Source: Nitrosomonas sp. Nm51 (GTDB taxonomy: Bacteria; Pseudomonadota; Gammaproteobacteria; Burkholderiales; Nitrosomonadaceae). From it: a stretch of 64,000 nucleotides of DNA. Shown here in pieces: positions 35,766 through 44,870 of the stretch; the stretch's first letter is position 1; each line of letters opens with the position of its first letter. The notes under the pieces were generated by a model. That model was not told where the DNA came from and ran no database searches. It worked only from the letters and a program-made list of their open reading frames with translations. The DNA lies in contig NZ_FOGH01000011.1 of NCBI RefSeq assembly GCF_900111165.1, positions 1-64,000 on the forward strand, read 5' to 3'. Position numbers and translations under genes: made by a program.

Positions 35766-36805
35766 CCTTCTGAATCTCCACCAAATACGCCACCACGAAT
35801 CAGATTAGCTACAACAAATTTCTGTTGATCTTCTTCAATATTTTTATCATTAATCCAATCTATCATCTGTGAATAAAAATCAATATCAGTGTGTCTGTAA
35901 GCGCGTCCATGTTGGGTAACCGAACCATAAGGTTCAATCGCAATCGGATTTTTATTCCCTGATTCAATATTTACAATTTCAGTTTTGTCCTTGCCTTCCG
36001 CCTTAATCAGCATTTTATTGCCATACCAAGTATCAATGGTCCGTATTGCATTGCCGATTTTGACATTATGCATGGCTGCACATTTATTTAACTGGAACAG
36101 CTTTTTCTTTTTCTCGCCCATGTTCATTTCCTGCGATGGATAGACATGTTGCCCCTTACCCAATTTGACATAGGCATTTACTTCTATAAGCACGAAAGTT
36201 TTGTCTCCGCCAAGCAAGCCTTTTTTGATTAAGCCTGCCAGTTTTTGTAACGATGGATTGTCTCTATTTTTATCAAAATCATTTAAAGAAAAATCATAGG
36301 CATTAATTTTGAAAAATTCTCCATCTTCTGCATGTGAAACATGAATTTCAACCTGTTCTGCGCAAACTCGGTTGCGCCATAAAAAACGGCCATTGGCAAT
36401 GTTGCAGGCATAACGAAAAGCGAGCTCTTCTATGCCTATTGAATTTTTAAATGCCGTTACTTTTTCTTCAATTGCGCCCGCAAAATCTGGTTTGTTACAG
36501 GCAAATGGTTTGCCCAGGTTACCAACAATTCTTAGGGAGAAACTTACTTTTAGCGAATCTTTATCCATTGGTAAATTGGCATCATCATTATCTGACGAAA
36601 CAGGGTTTGGTTTGGTTTTATCTACGTGTTTAATCCCAAACGCGCTTTGCGTTGAACGATTCTGCCTCGGTATTACCGGAATTGATTGCCAGTTATTTTC
36701 TTGTTCTTTTTCATCCCAATTTCCGGAAAACATCAACCCGTCAGAACATTCCAGCTTACGTTCAAAAGATAACATGCTGGGTAATGGTATTTTTTTATCG
36801 CTCAT
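35762..36805 (-). CDS. csy3: type I-F Cascade backbone subunit Cas7f (Csy3)
   Basis: Csy3 is the six-copy backbone of the type I-F surveillance complex, gripping the spacer part of the crRNA. The 347-residue protein starts MSDKKIPLPSMLSFERKLE and has the Csy3 feature segments ASAFGIKHVD-like (STQSAFGIKHVDKTKPN), FRYACNIANGRFLWRNR (residues 130-146) and GSVTQHGRAYRH. A GGAG site precedes the ATG, and a 31-bp gap separates it from csy2, the only non-overlapping junction within the effector genes, so csy3 may have separate translation control suited to its higher copy number. Confidence 0.95.
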   Translation of the reverse strand: MSDKKIPLPSMLSFERKLECSDGLMFSGNWDEKEQENNWQSIPVIPRQNRSTQSAFGIKHVDKTKPNPVSSDNDDANLPMDKDSLKVSFSLRIVGNLGKPFACNKPDFAGAIEEKVTAFKNSIGIEELAFRYACNIANGRFLWRNRVCAEQVEIHVSHAEDGEFFKINAYDFSLNDFDKNRDNPSLQKLAGLIKKGLLGGDKTFVLIEVNAYVKLGKGQHVYPSQEMNMGEKKKKLFQLNKCAAMHNVKIGNAIRTIDTWYGNKMLIKAEGKDKTEIVNIESGNKNPIAIEPYGSVTQHGRAYRHTDIDFYSQMIDWINDKNIEEDQQKFVVANLIRGGVFGGDSEG

Positions 36806-36836
36806 TTGTTTCTCCTTAGTGGATTAAATCATTTGA

Positions 36837-38075
36837 TCAGGAATAATCATCATTTAAGGGGACATCAATAGCTTCAGGATTGCCAGATAATTCACAGGCT
36901 GTTTTCTGTCTGCATAAATACCAGTTTGTTTCGTAATGATAGTCCCACAGCGCTTGTCTTAAGTGATTAACATCTTTTATTCGGTGAACACCTTGCCATT
37001 CGCCTATACTATGGACAGCTTCCACAAAACAAACATCGGCTTCATTGTCTCGAGTGCTGGCGACTTCATGATTCTTATAAACAGGGGATATCGCTTTGTA
37101 TCCGGTCATTATCGGCACCAGAAAGCCAGGTTCCGGTTTGTTTACATATTCCCAAACCGCATCGGTATTCTCATTTGGTTCACAGTAGGAGCGCCATTGT
37201 TCTAGAAGTTTTTTATTGACCTTATTTTCGTCAATAGTAGAGAAATAGTTTGCCAGTTCAACCGGTATTTTATTCTGATCATACGGCTCATCTAAATGTT
37301 GTTGCCACACATTAAATAATTGTTGAATATCATCATTTTTTGGCTGTTTATCTAGCAATTGAGTTAAGTGACGATTGATCGAGTCATATATAGGTCTTGC
37401 TTTTTGCTTTAACGCTATAAAATCCATCCAGGCATCGAATAATTCTGCTTCGGGATTTATTGCTTGCAGCGTTTGAAAGTGTTTCTCCAAATACGCCGAC
37501 CTATCCAACAAGACAAAACCCGGGAGTAATTGACGCGTCATGGCGCGTAAGTTACCGCCATTTTTCTCATTATCGATGGTAAAAAAATCGATTGAGCTTA
37601 TTTCTAAAATTGTTCCCCCTGCCAGGCGTTGTAATTGACAATTCGTTTTAAGCCATTCGATAAACTCCTCTTTACGATCTCCGCCAATATCGCCTTCACA
37701 AGCGATAATCAGAGAGACATTCATATCCATTTTGCCTTCCTCAATGACCGGTGGCGTTCCTACTTTATATTTGGATTGTTCTTTATATTGAAATGCTGTC
37801 GTTCGATGTTGGACAAACTGATTGAAAGCATAGGTATGCACCTGATGCGAATGAGCGATAACTGCACAACCTGACAAAATCAAATGGTCAAACTCTTCTG
37901 TTACAGCATTTTTGACTCTTTTTTCTAATCGTTCTTTTCTAGCTTTTGCAAGTTTATAGGTCAGGTGATGAGTAAAACCTAAAAAATGAGTGATTGCGGG
38001 AAAACCCCAGGTAAAACCGGCAACAGCATTTGCTCCTTGCACCTGAATATGGTTGATCAATAAATACTGGTTCAT
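36837..38075 (-). CDS. csy2: type I-F Cascade subunit Cas5f (Csy2)
   Basis: Csy2 caps the 5' handle of the crRNA together with Csy1. The protein of 412 residues has the typical start YLLINHIQVQGANAVAGFTWGFPAITHFLGFTHHL (conserved NA...T.GFPA..AFLGF block of the family) and a C-terminal GYKAISP and VCFVEAVHSIGEW segment. Length is longer than the best-known Csy2 (about 330), with extra sequence in the middle (residues 210-300). It overlaps csy1 by four bases. Confidence 0.93.
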   Translation of the reverse strand: MNQYLLINHIQVQGANAVAGFTWGFPAITHFLGFTHHLTYKLAKARKERLEKRVKNAVTEEFDHLILSGCAVIAHSHQVHTYAFNQFVQHRTTAFQYKEQSKYKVGTPPVIEEGKMDMNVSLIIACEGDIGGDRKEEFIEWLKTNCQLQRLAGGTILEISSIDFFTIDNEKNGGNLRAMTRQLLPGFVLLDRSAYLEKHFQTLQAINPEAELFDAWMDFIALKQKARPIYDSINRHLTQLLDKQPKNDDIQQLFNVWQQHLDEPYDQNKIPVELANYFSTIDENKVNKKLLEQWRSYCEPNENTDAVWEYVNKPEPGFLVPIMTGYKAISPVYKNHEVASTRDNEADVCFVEAVHSIGEWQGVHRIKDVNHLRQALWDYHYETNWYLCRQKTACELSGNPEAIDVPLNDDYS

Positions 38076-39601
38076 ACGGTTTCCCTCAATGACTGTTTAA
38101 TGCGTTGCTCAATAGGCTCCATGTATTCACGCAACGGTTGCTCCAGCATTATTTTCCATAATCGGTCATGTTCTGCTTGTGGGGTAAACTGTTTATCTCG
38201 ACCTCTAAGTTGATTATTCAGCCATCGAGCAAAGTCTATGCAGATAATCGCCTGCCAATCTTCCTTTTGGCGTTTAGCCTGAAATGTTTCATCCAAGCGA
38301 TAAGGATCCAGTAGGTATAGGTGTGATTTCTTGAGTTTGGCGTCCGCGTTACTCGACCAATTGGGCGGCAAATTCTGGATTGTTCCGACATAGAACAAAA
38401 ATTCATCAATAATATTGTTTACCCAGCGATCAAGATGACGTTTTCGTTTAGGTTCTTTAATACTTAAATCCAGTTTCTTGAACCGTATCAGGAAGTCACG
38501 TAAATAACCGACTTCAACTTTAATTGTTGAATTGTGTAAATCGCTGAACAGCGATTTTCTAAGCAAAGGAGGTTTTATTTGGGATTGCCATATTGATGGC
38601 CGATTTGAAAAAAGATGTAACTTACCTCCTCGTTTTGCATTTAGTTGAGAAGCATTACTGTGGTTACTCGCTGTTACACCCAGTTGTGACCGATTGATAT
38701 ACTTAGGACTAATTTCAGAAGAATATTTGTTTTTTTCTAACAGTTTTTGAGTTGATTTTTCTCTTTCGTTAAATATCTTTTCGTGTATGGTATGGGCCAT
38801 TGAAGAAGAAATGACATTACATAAAATATGATAGCTCCGCTCCATTAATTCCAGATTATACTCCGTAGGAAAATAAATTTGTTTAGCTAATACATGTGAA
38901 CTTGGTTTTCCTGTATCCAGAGCGCCTCTAAATCCATTTATCCATGTATCAGCTGCTGCTCTATCTTTTTCATCATCTATGAAACAGTCAAATAGCTGCT
39001 CATCTAATGCCAATTGCTCGACAAGTGTTACACCATTTAATTCAAGTTCAAGAAATTGAAAAATTGGTGCAAATTGGTTTCCTTTAACCGCTCCGTCAAC
39101 GATTTTGTTTTTTAAAACTGATGTCGTAATAACTGTATTTTTTTGTTCGGAAATAGAATCATAAAATGATGATGCATTAATGCTGGAATGTGTTAACTTT
39201 ATGACATGTGTTGCGAAATTTACGCTGGAAGCATTTTCACAATTTTTCGATAACCAATTTATTGGCTCATATTTTTTTCTAAATGATGTTATCGTTTTTT
39301 TATATAATCTTAATTGTTTAAAGATATTCAATCCTTCTGGCTTGTCTTTGGCTTTTAACAAAGTAATTGCTCTACGATGCTGAAAGTCTAAGGATGATTC
39401 ATCCTTTTCTTTCTTATTTTTTTGGGAATTAAACACTAATTCTATTTCTTCATCGTTAAAAAAACTCTCTTTTTCATATATGGTTTCTACTGATTTAATA
39501 ATATTTTTTAAGTAATTTTCTTCATCTGCTTCACGTTTTCTTCTGAAAAAATCGATGATCACATCTTCCCAAATAGCAAATTGTTTTCCTGATTCACTCA
39601 T
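38072..39601 (-). CDS. csy1: type I-F Cascade large subunit Cas8f (Csy1)
   Basis: Csy1 recognises the GG/CC protospacer-adjacent motif and holds the crRNA 5' end with Csy2. The 509-residue protein carries the Csy1 landmarks FATHVIKLTHSSINASSFYD (residues about 130-150), YLRDFLIRF and the C-terminal block CIDFARWLNNQLRGRDKQF with EQPLREYMEP. It is visibly more AT-rich than cas1, especially between 38600 and 39600. It overlaps both neighbours by four bases. Confidence 0.93.
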   Translation of the reverse strand: MSESGKQFAIWEDVIIDFFRRKREADEENYLKNIIKSVETIYEKESFFNDEEIELVFNSQKNKKEKDESSLDFQHRRAITLLKAKDKPEGLNIFKQLRLYKKTITSFRKKYEPINWLSKNCENASSVNFATHVIKLTHSSINASSFYDSISEQKNTVITTSVLKNKIVDGAVKGNQFAPIFQFLELELNGVTLVEQLALDEQLFDCFIDDEKDRAAADTWINGFRGALDTGKPSSHVLAKQIYFPTEYNLELMERSYHILCNVISSSMAHTIHEKIFNEREKSTQKLLEKNKYSSEISPKYINRSQLGVTASNHSNASQLNAKRGGKLHLFSNRPSIWQSQIKPPLLRKSLFSDLHNSTIKVEVGYLRDFLIRFKKLDLSIKEPKRKRHLDRWVNNIIDEFLFYVGTIQNLPPNWSSNADAKLKKSHLYLLDPYRLDETFQAKRQKEDWQAIICIDFARWLNNQLRGRDKQFTPQAEHDRLWKIMLEQPLREYMEPIEQRIKQSLRETV

Positions 39602-42600
39602 TCATTACTCCCAATATCCTGATAAACGCCTAAATAAGGATGAAAGCTATATTCTGCGGTTTCAGCCTTTTCATATTCAATCAATCTCACTTCACCGAAA
39701 CGGCTGCTGATTTCTTTTAACGTCCAGCCAAAATCACTGGCTAACTGTTGATAAATCGTCAGTGCATCTTGTTCAAACCAGAAATCATTGCCTTTTTCAC
39801 GGTAATCTAATTCATCCATTATTATTTCGATTGGCGGTTCGCCAAATTCAGGCGGAGACACATGGTCATTCTTCCAGCGCCATTTAGGACTAGAAAATTC
39901 ATTTTCCAGCCACAGGTAATAAGCTTCATCCTGCTTGGAATCACGAAAGCACTGCTGGCGTTGCACCTCACCGCACCAGTGTGGTTGACTTTTCCACCAT
40001 AACTTGACAGGACTTTCGCCATCAAATAATTGTCTGGCTAAGGCCCTTTGTTCAAATAGCGCCAGATTTTTTAAATGCTTGTTATTTTCGCGATAGTCTT
40101 TAGACAGATGGATACGGTATATTGCCGTGATGTGTTGGTATTGTTCTTCACTCAAAATGTCATTCAGATCATGTTCTTCCATGATTAAACCGCTGGATTC
40201 AAAACCAGGCCGTTCAAAACAGATTTTCTTTTTACACAGCGCTTTATAATTTTTATTGAGTAATAGGGCATTCGGCTTTTCAGGCGTTTTGTTTCGATGC
40301 CTCAACAGTCTCCCCGCCAGTTGGATAATCGATCGCATGGAGCTCGGTTCAACTATGGCCCAGTCATAATCATGGTTGCGTCCTACTTCAGCTACTGGCG
40401 ATGCCAACACAATAAAAATATGGTGCTTTGCCTCGGAATGCTTTTGTGTGGCCTGCAGAATTTCAGGTTGTCGCCAAATAGCCTGCTCGTCTTTTCGATA
40501 CAGCAACCTGTCGAGTTTTTGTTCGATAGCGGCTCGTATCGCCAAAGGGTAACGACTATGATAGACACAATAGTGAATGCAGGTATCGGTAGAAGGGGCT
40601 TTGCCCAGCAAGGTTTTGGCTATAGCAACCAACGGATTGATATTCGCCATACGTATCAGACCAATCGAGAGCGTTTTATCACCGTTGGTCAAACAATGAT
40701 CTTGATGTAGGCGGAGCGCACCCGCATGAATGATATCAGCCATATTATCGATAATGGTTCTATCATTGTTTTCTGGTATATCAACGATGTCAGCGATTCG
40801 TTTCGGCGGCAGTGCCTGTAAATAGTTTATGCGTTTGCCTATCAGTTTTTCATGTTTTGCCTGAAAATCACCGAATTCCTTGATTTTCTCATCGTGACAA
40901 ATATCTTTTTCATCAAACCAGGCGCAAAGTATTTCGCCTGACCAGTTTTCTAGATTGGCTTTGGCATATTCAGACCAGCCGGCTTGATACGCCTGAAACA
41001 GCGCATAAACCAAGGCCGGCGGCAGGGTTGCGCTGGAAAATAGAATCCGGCTGCCTAACAAACCTGCCCAATGAACCAGACGGCATAGCGCAGGCAAATC
41101 ATTCAAGCCGAAATCATCCGGTTCATCCAGCACCAGATCAGAAGTTAGCAAGCGCAACATGGCAGGAATGTGTTTACCGCCTTTTGTTCCTTCAGTCGCC
41201 GGAACCAAATGATCTATCGTACTAACCAAAATCGGCGCTGAAATCAATGCATCCAGCCCTTTTTGCTTTTTGGTCCACTGACTCAAACTGTGTTCATTCT
41301 CTATACCTGAATAATGTATCTTCAAATCCGCATCGACCAATTCCTCTTGCGATGCACTGCCACTTTCCTCTGCGGTTTGTGTCCCATCAGTTTCTTTTTC
41401 ATAACGTGCCTGTTGCTGTTCGAAGAGTAATTTAACGGCAATGCCGCCAACAGCTATCGCCAGTTCTTTTTCCGTTAAATCAAGCTCATTCTGAAATTCC
41501 TTGCCAGTTTGCAAGGTTAGCACCCGCAACCCCATAGCGACACTAAAGCGAATTCGCCCGGTTTGTTGTCCAAGCGCCGTCATAATCCTGGCATTAGCTC
41601 GTGTTTTTCCCTTACCGGTCGATGCCAGATTGATACCAAAAAAACCCATATTTATTGCGTCTTTCCCGACTTTAGAAACTAAGCTATAGGCATCGTCCTG
41701 CCAACCGAAATCATCTCGATATATTTTAGAAACATTATCGGTGAGCGCATCATTAGGTTCCAATGAATCCAGCGAGCGCGTTAGCCTTTTTAAATCTTTT
41801 ACAATTTTTTCTGCAAAATGTGCCACTGCGATCAAGTGTTCATCCAATTGCTGCTTGTAGTGTTTCTTCCCATCAATCCACTCTGTATTGGCGTAGACCT
41901 GATAATTGGGGTTGCGCCATTTTTCCACCTTCATTTCTTGTAGCTCTTTAAAAGAGAGCGAAGAATAGTAATGATCAGCCAGAACCAGAGATAAACGAGA
42001 TAAATGGCTAGTAAACAGTTGTTCATGCAGCCAGTCTGTTTTATTACTCAACCAGAGTCTAAGGTCAGCCAAAGCTTCAGACGCCAGTGAGCAGGCTTTT
42101 GATCGCCACTGCATACTTTGAGAAGGTAAATCACAAAATTGCCAATTCTCTTCGATACGCTCTTTTTGATCGGCATCTTTGCAGTTGTGTGAATTCCACA
42201 AGGCAGTGAAATGTTCATCAATCCATTGATCGATATATTTCAGATCAGGTTGATCTTTTTCTTTCCATCCAGGATAGACAGGTAGTTTGTGATGAGTAAC
42301 GATCAACCACGCAACCAATTTTGCAAACACAGGCAGATCGGACAATATAGGCTTTTTTGCTTTATCGAGCCCATCTTTGTAACAGTTAGCAAAATCGTTT
42401 CGACCAACATCGCTTAAAGAAATAAGCCATTCTTTATCGGTTTTCTTACCTACAAACGTCTGAAACAAACGAAATGAAATCCACTCGTGCCGATAAGGTT
42501 CAAAGTTTGAAGTTTTTTCGTCCGGGTTTATTTTCTTTTGAAATAGACTGGTTGCTTTGCCGAAATCATGAAATAAACCCGCTATTGCTGCCGCAAATCT

Positions 42601-42936
42601 GATCACGTCTATTGTTTGCCACTGATATTTATCAATAAACTGTTCTATTTCAGCTTCCGTCAAATTCACCGGCACAATCCCTTCCCGATTAAATTTCTTC
42701 CGGTTCCCCACTACCCACACTAACTCACTGCGACTCCGGCTGCGTATCCAATGACAGGAAACGGCGGTGTTCTTGGTGGCGGTTTTTCTGAGTAATTTTT
42801 TGACGGCGGTCAGCCCTTCTTCGGTAATGACGGTTTGCCAGGTGTTGTCGCCGATGCGGTTGGCGAAAGCATCCAATACCCGCCGGGTGCGATTGAGTGC
42901 TTTTTTCTGGCATTGGCTGACGAAAGTGACCATCAT
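39598..42936 (-). CDS. cas3f: type I-F Cas2-Cas3 fusion nuclease-helicase
   Basis: This 1112-residue protein has an N-terminal Cas2-like domain (residues 1-95, MVTFVSQCQKKALNRTRRVL), which docks with Cas1 for spacer capture, and then the Cas3 nuclease-helicase that degrades target DNA. The HD motif is LFHDFGKA at 121-128. The helicase has Walker A STGKGKT at 439-445, the Walker B/DExx variant DEPD at 604-607, and SSATLPP for motif III. Length and domain order are standard for type I-F. Start overlaps the cas1 stop (ATGA); a small palindromic repeat lies just upstream within cas1. Confidence 0.95.
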   Translation of the reverse strand: MMVTFVSQCQKKALNRTRRVLDAFANRIGDNTWQTVITEEGLTAVKKLLRKTATKNTAVSCHWIRSRSRSELVWVVGNRKKFNREGIVPVNLTEAEIEQFIDKYQWQTIDVIRFAAAIAGLFHDFGKATSLFQKKINPDEKTSNFEPYRHEWISFRLFQTFVGKKTDKEWLISLSDVGRNDFANCYKDGLDKAKKPILSDLPVFAKLVAWLIVTHHKLPVYPGWKEKDQPDLKYIDQWIDEHFTALWNSHNCKDADQKERIEENWQFCDLPSQSMQWRSKACSLASEALADLRLWLSNKTDWLHEQLFTSHLSRLSLVLADHYYSSLSFKELQEMKVEKWRNPNYQVYANTEWIDGKKHYKQQLDEHLIAVAHFAEKIVKDLKRLTRSLDSLEPNDALTDNVSKIYRDDFGWQDDAYSLVSKVGKDAINMGFFGINLASTGKGKTRANARIMTALGQQTGRIRFSVAMGLRVLTLQTGKEFQNELDLTEKELAIAVGGIAVKLLFEQQQARYEKETDGTQTAEESGSASQEELVDADLKIHYSGIENEHSLSQWTKKQKGLDALISAPILVSTIDHLVPATEGTKGGKHIPAMLRLLTSDLVLDEPDDFGLNDLPALCRLVHWAGLLGSRILFSSATLPPALVYALFQAYQAGWSEYAKANLENWSGEILCAWFDEKDICHDEKIKEFGDFQAKHEKLIGKRINYLQALPPKRIADIVDIPENNDRTIIDNMADIIHAGALRLHQDHCLTNGDKTLSIGLIRMANINPLVAIAKTLLGKAPSTDTCIHYCVYHSRYPLAIRAAIEQKLDRLLYRKDEQAIWRQPEILQATQKHSEAKHHIFIVLASPVAEVGRNHDYDWAIVEPSSMRSIIQLAGRLLRHRNKTPEKPNALLLNKNYKALCKKKICFERPGFESSGLIMEEHDLNDILSEEQYQHITAIYRIHLSKDYRENNKHLKNLALFEQRALARQLFDGESPVKLWWKSQPHWCGEVQRQQCFRDSKQDEAYYLWLENEFSSPKWRWKNDHVSPPEFGEPPIEIIMDELDYREKGNDFWFEQDALTIYQQLASDFGWTLKEISSRFGEVRLIEYEKAETAEYSFHPYLGVYQDIGSNE

Positions 42937-43919
42937 GATTGATGCTTCTCACCCCGGCCCTCTCCCAACGGGAGAGGGGGATTGTTTTGCAGAGCCTGCT
43001 GCTTGACTTGCTCAAACATAAAATCCATCGCTTTATGCTCGGTGAATTTCTGCAGGATTTGCTGACGGAATTCCTGTTCGGTCATTTTTTCCTTGGCGCA
43101 GATAAACGCCCAGGGCAGAACGATGGCGTCTTTGATCAAATCAGCCACGTCGAATACCAATGCACCGCGGCGGGTTTTGCCATGCATCACGGCAAAGCCA
43201 TGCGGTATCCCCAGCACCCATAGCGTGCTTGCGGCCAGACCGTAGGCCAGGTAATTGCCGTGATTCAGAAAGGCATTGGCGCTGTCGGTACTGTCGTAAT
43301 CGCGCACGAAATCTTTTTGCTCGGTACGGCTGACAGCGGTTTTGTAAAGGTTTTTGGTGAGTTGCGCTTCGATCAATAACAGTTCGGTAACGTTTTTCGC
43401 TTGCTCTACTTTGCCTGAATAGCCTGAAAAGGCTTGCTGGATATCAAGGTTGTCAACAAAGAAACGCTCATTTTTCAGATCCCTGTCTTTGCTCCATACT
43501 TTTTGCAGATATTCGATGCGGGAAAGCTGGAAATGCCTGGCAACCTTTAAGCGCTGCGTTTCATCGAACCAGAACGACAGCCATCCCTGAACATATTCAG
43601 TGGGCCGGTACTCGCTTTGCGGCGTGAACCATTCGATTTCCGTGCCTGCCAGTAACGGTGTGCCGCCGCCTCCGCTGAAACCGATCAGAACGCCCGCCGA
43701 AGCAAGCATGCGTACCGCTGCCTGTGTGATTGACGTGCCGGTGCCAAGTAAAATGACTGTAGTGTTGGCGATCGGGATGTTCCAGTAGCGGTTTTCTTCT
43801 TTGTCTTCTGTCAAATAAAGAACCCGCCCATCCTTTTGCATGACACGGCATTTTTCCAGGTAATAGATGTTTGCACGTTTTGAGTGCAGTATTGCCTTCA
43901 AATCTGTTAGCTGATCCAT
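42933..43919 (-). CDS. cas1: type I-F CRISPR integrase Cas1
   Basis: Cas1 integrates new spacers at the leader end. From the ATG at 43919 it is 328 residues. Family features are DLKAILHSKRANIYYLEKCR at the start, LLGTGTSITQAAVRML, the metal ligands in the region EQ-(K)-DFVR...NHGNYLAYGLAA (Glu near 195-205), HGKTRRGALVFDVADLIKD (His and Asp ligands near 255-265) and EFRQQILQ near the end. The last 17 residues (NNPPLPLGEGRGEKHQS) come from a palindromic repeat (CCCTCTCCC/GGGAGAGGG) that is common in proteobacterial genomes, so the native C-terminus has been replaced or extended. It is first gene of the cas operon. Confidence 0.95.
   Translation of the reverse strand: MDQLTDLKAILHSKRANIYYLEKCRVMQKDGRVLYLTEDKEENRYWNIPIANTTVILLGTGTSITQAAVRMLASAGVLIGFSGGGGTPLLAGTEIEWFTPQSEYRPTEYVQGWLSFWFDETQRLKVARHFQLSRIEYLQKVWSKDRDLKNERFFVDNLDIQQAFSGYSGKVEQAKNVTELLLIEAQLTKNLYKTAVSRTEQKDFVRDYDSTDSANAFLNHGNYLAYGLAASTLWVLGIPHGFAVMHGKTRRGALVFDVADLIKDAIVLPWAFICAKEKMTEQEFRQQILQKFTEHKAMDFMFEQVKQQALQNNPPLPLGEGRGEKHQS
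42958..42978. repeat. REP-like palindrome inside the 3' end of cas1
   Basis: CCCTCTCCC and GGGAGAGGG form a perfect 9-bp stem around a three-base loop, within the wider context GGTGAGAAG...GGGCCGGGGT-type sequence found as an interspersed repeat in many proteobacteria. Translated in this frame it gives PLPLGEGRGE, a peptide seen as tail additions to unrelated proteins. It lies 22 bp before the cas3 start codon. Confidence 0.75.
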
Positions 43920-44007
43920 ACGCAAACCTTTTCAACTCAGAGAATGTATTCCGCTGCGAAACCTGCAAAACTATAATTGATTCGCTCCGGTTTTTCCGAA
44001 AGCTTTC

Positions 44008-44033
44008 CAGTGCTCTATCAATATGATATTGCC
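44008..44033. repeat. repeat family B, isolated terminal repeat upstream of cas1
   Basis: This 26-bp sequence (from CAGTGCTCTATCAATATGAT to GATATTGCC) matches the terminal inverted repeat of the full element at 50948-51220. No interior follows. It lies 89 bp upstream of the cas1 start. Because the element ends are inverted copies, I cannot tell whether this is a left or right end; the GGG after GATATTGCC fits the right end better. Confidence 0.85.
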
Positions 44034-44088
44034 GGGACTGGTTATTAACGGCTGCGCTGCAAAAGCCCGGGCGGTGCGGGTCGCCGGG

Positions 44089-44748
44089 TTAATAGAATGT
44101 CGGCAATGACATCCCCATCCACAGCAACACCAGAATGATCATGGTGATGCCGACACCAATGGTGCCGATGATCATGCCGATAAGTATGGTGATGCCGTCC
44201 TTGCTCAGCAGCCCCAAAGACATAATGAGAATACCCCAGCCTGGCGGAAAGTTGGTCAGCGGTATGGGTAGCGATATTGATAACGCGAACACAAACGTAA
44301 AAATACCGATGATCCGTTCCCAGGTATGCACGCTAATATAGGTCAGGCGCGGCTGCAACCGTCTTTCAATTTTTTTAAGCCAGGGATTGGCTTTGGCAAC
44401 CAGTTTTTCGAGGCTGGCGCGCCGAATTCTTTTTTTCGAGATCCACAGGGGCAGCCAGGGCGATTGCATGCCGATGATCATTTGGGATGAGAAAATAAAT
44501 AATGGAATGGAAAAAAAAGTGGTGTAACCGGGCGGCACCGGTACCGGCAGGCAGAGTGGCAGCGCGGCGATTGCCAGCAAAATGCCGAAGCCACGTTCGT
44601 GCAGAGAGTTTTTGATCTCGCCGATCGTCAGCGTATCGCTTCGATAAACGACAACAACCGTTTCCAGCAGCTCCGAAGTGGAGCGCTCCCTGGCGCTATT
44701 GTTTTTTGCAGATGAATTGTTATCGTTATTGTCGGGGTTCGTACTCAT
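44089..44748 (-). CDS. exoD: ExoD family membrane protein
   Basis: This protein of about 219 residues belongs to the ExoD (exopolysaccharide synthesis) family. The family pattern is present: a soluble N-terminal part (STSELLETVVVVYRSDTLTIGEIKNSLHERGFGILL), PLCLPVPVPPGYTT, then amphipathic KIERRLQPRLTYI and two or three C-terminal membrane helices with PIPLTNFPPGWGI. ExoD affects exopolysaccharide production and host invasion in rhizobia; the molecular role is not established. The ATG at 44748 is preferred over an upstream GTG. Confidence 0.88.
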   Translation of the reverse strand: MSTNPDNNDNNSSAKNNSARERSTSELLETVVVVYRSDTLTIGEIKNSLHERGFGILLAIAALPLCLPVPVPPGYTTFFSIPLFIFSSQMIIGMQSPWLPLWISKKRIRRASLEKLVAKANPWLKKIERRLQPRLTYISVHTWERIIGIFTFVFALSISLPIPLTNFPPGWGILIMSLGLLSKDGITILIGMIIGTIGVGITMIILVLLWMGMSLPTFY

Positions 44749-44870
44749 CGGTGTTACCTGCACTGTCGGCTGTATCTTTCCAGATAAACGGCGGCTGGTA
44801 AAGTCGTAATGAATGGTTTTTGCCGTTTTTGATGAAATATCGGTAATTTTCTGTATGGGTTTCGATTACA

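Noticed and set aside
35184-43919. Tn7-like CRISPR-associated transposon
   Set aside because: All adaptation and nuclease genes (cas1, cas2-3) are present and no tnsA, tnsB, tnsC or tniQ gene is seen; this is a normal defence-type I-F locus.
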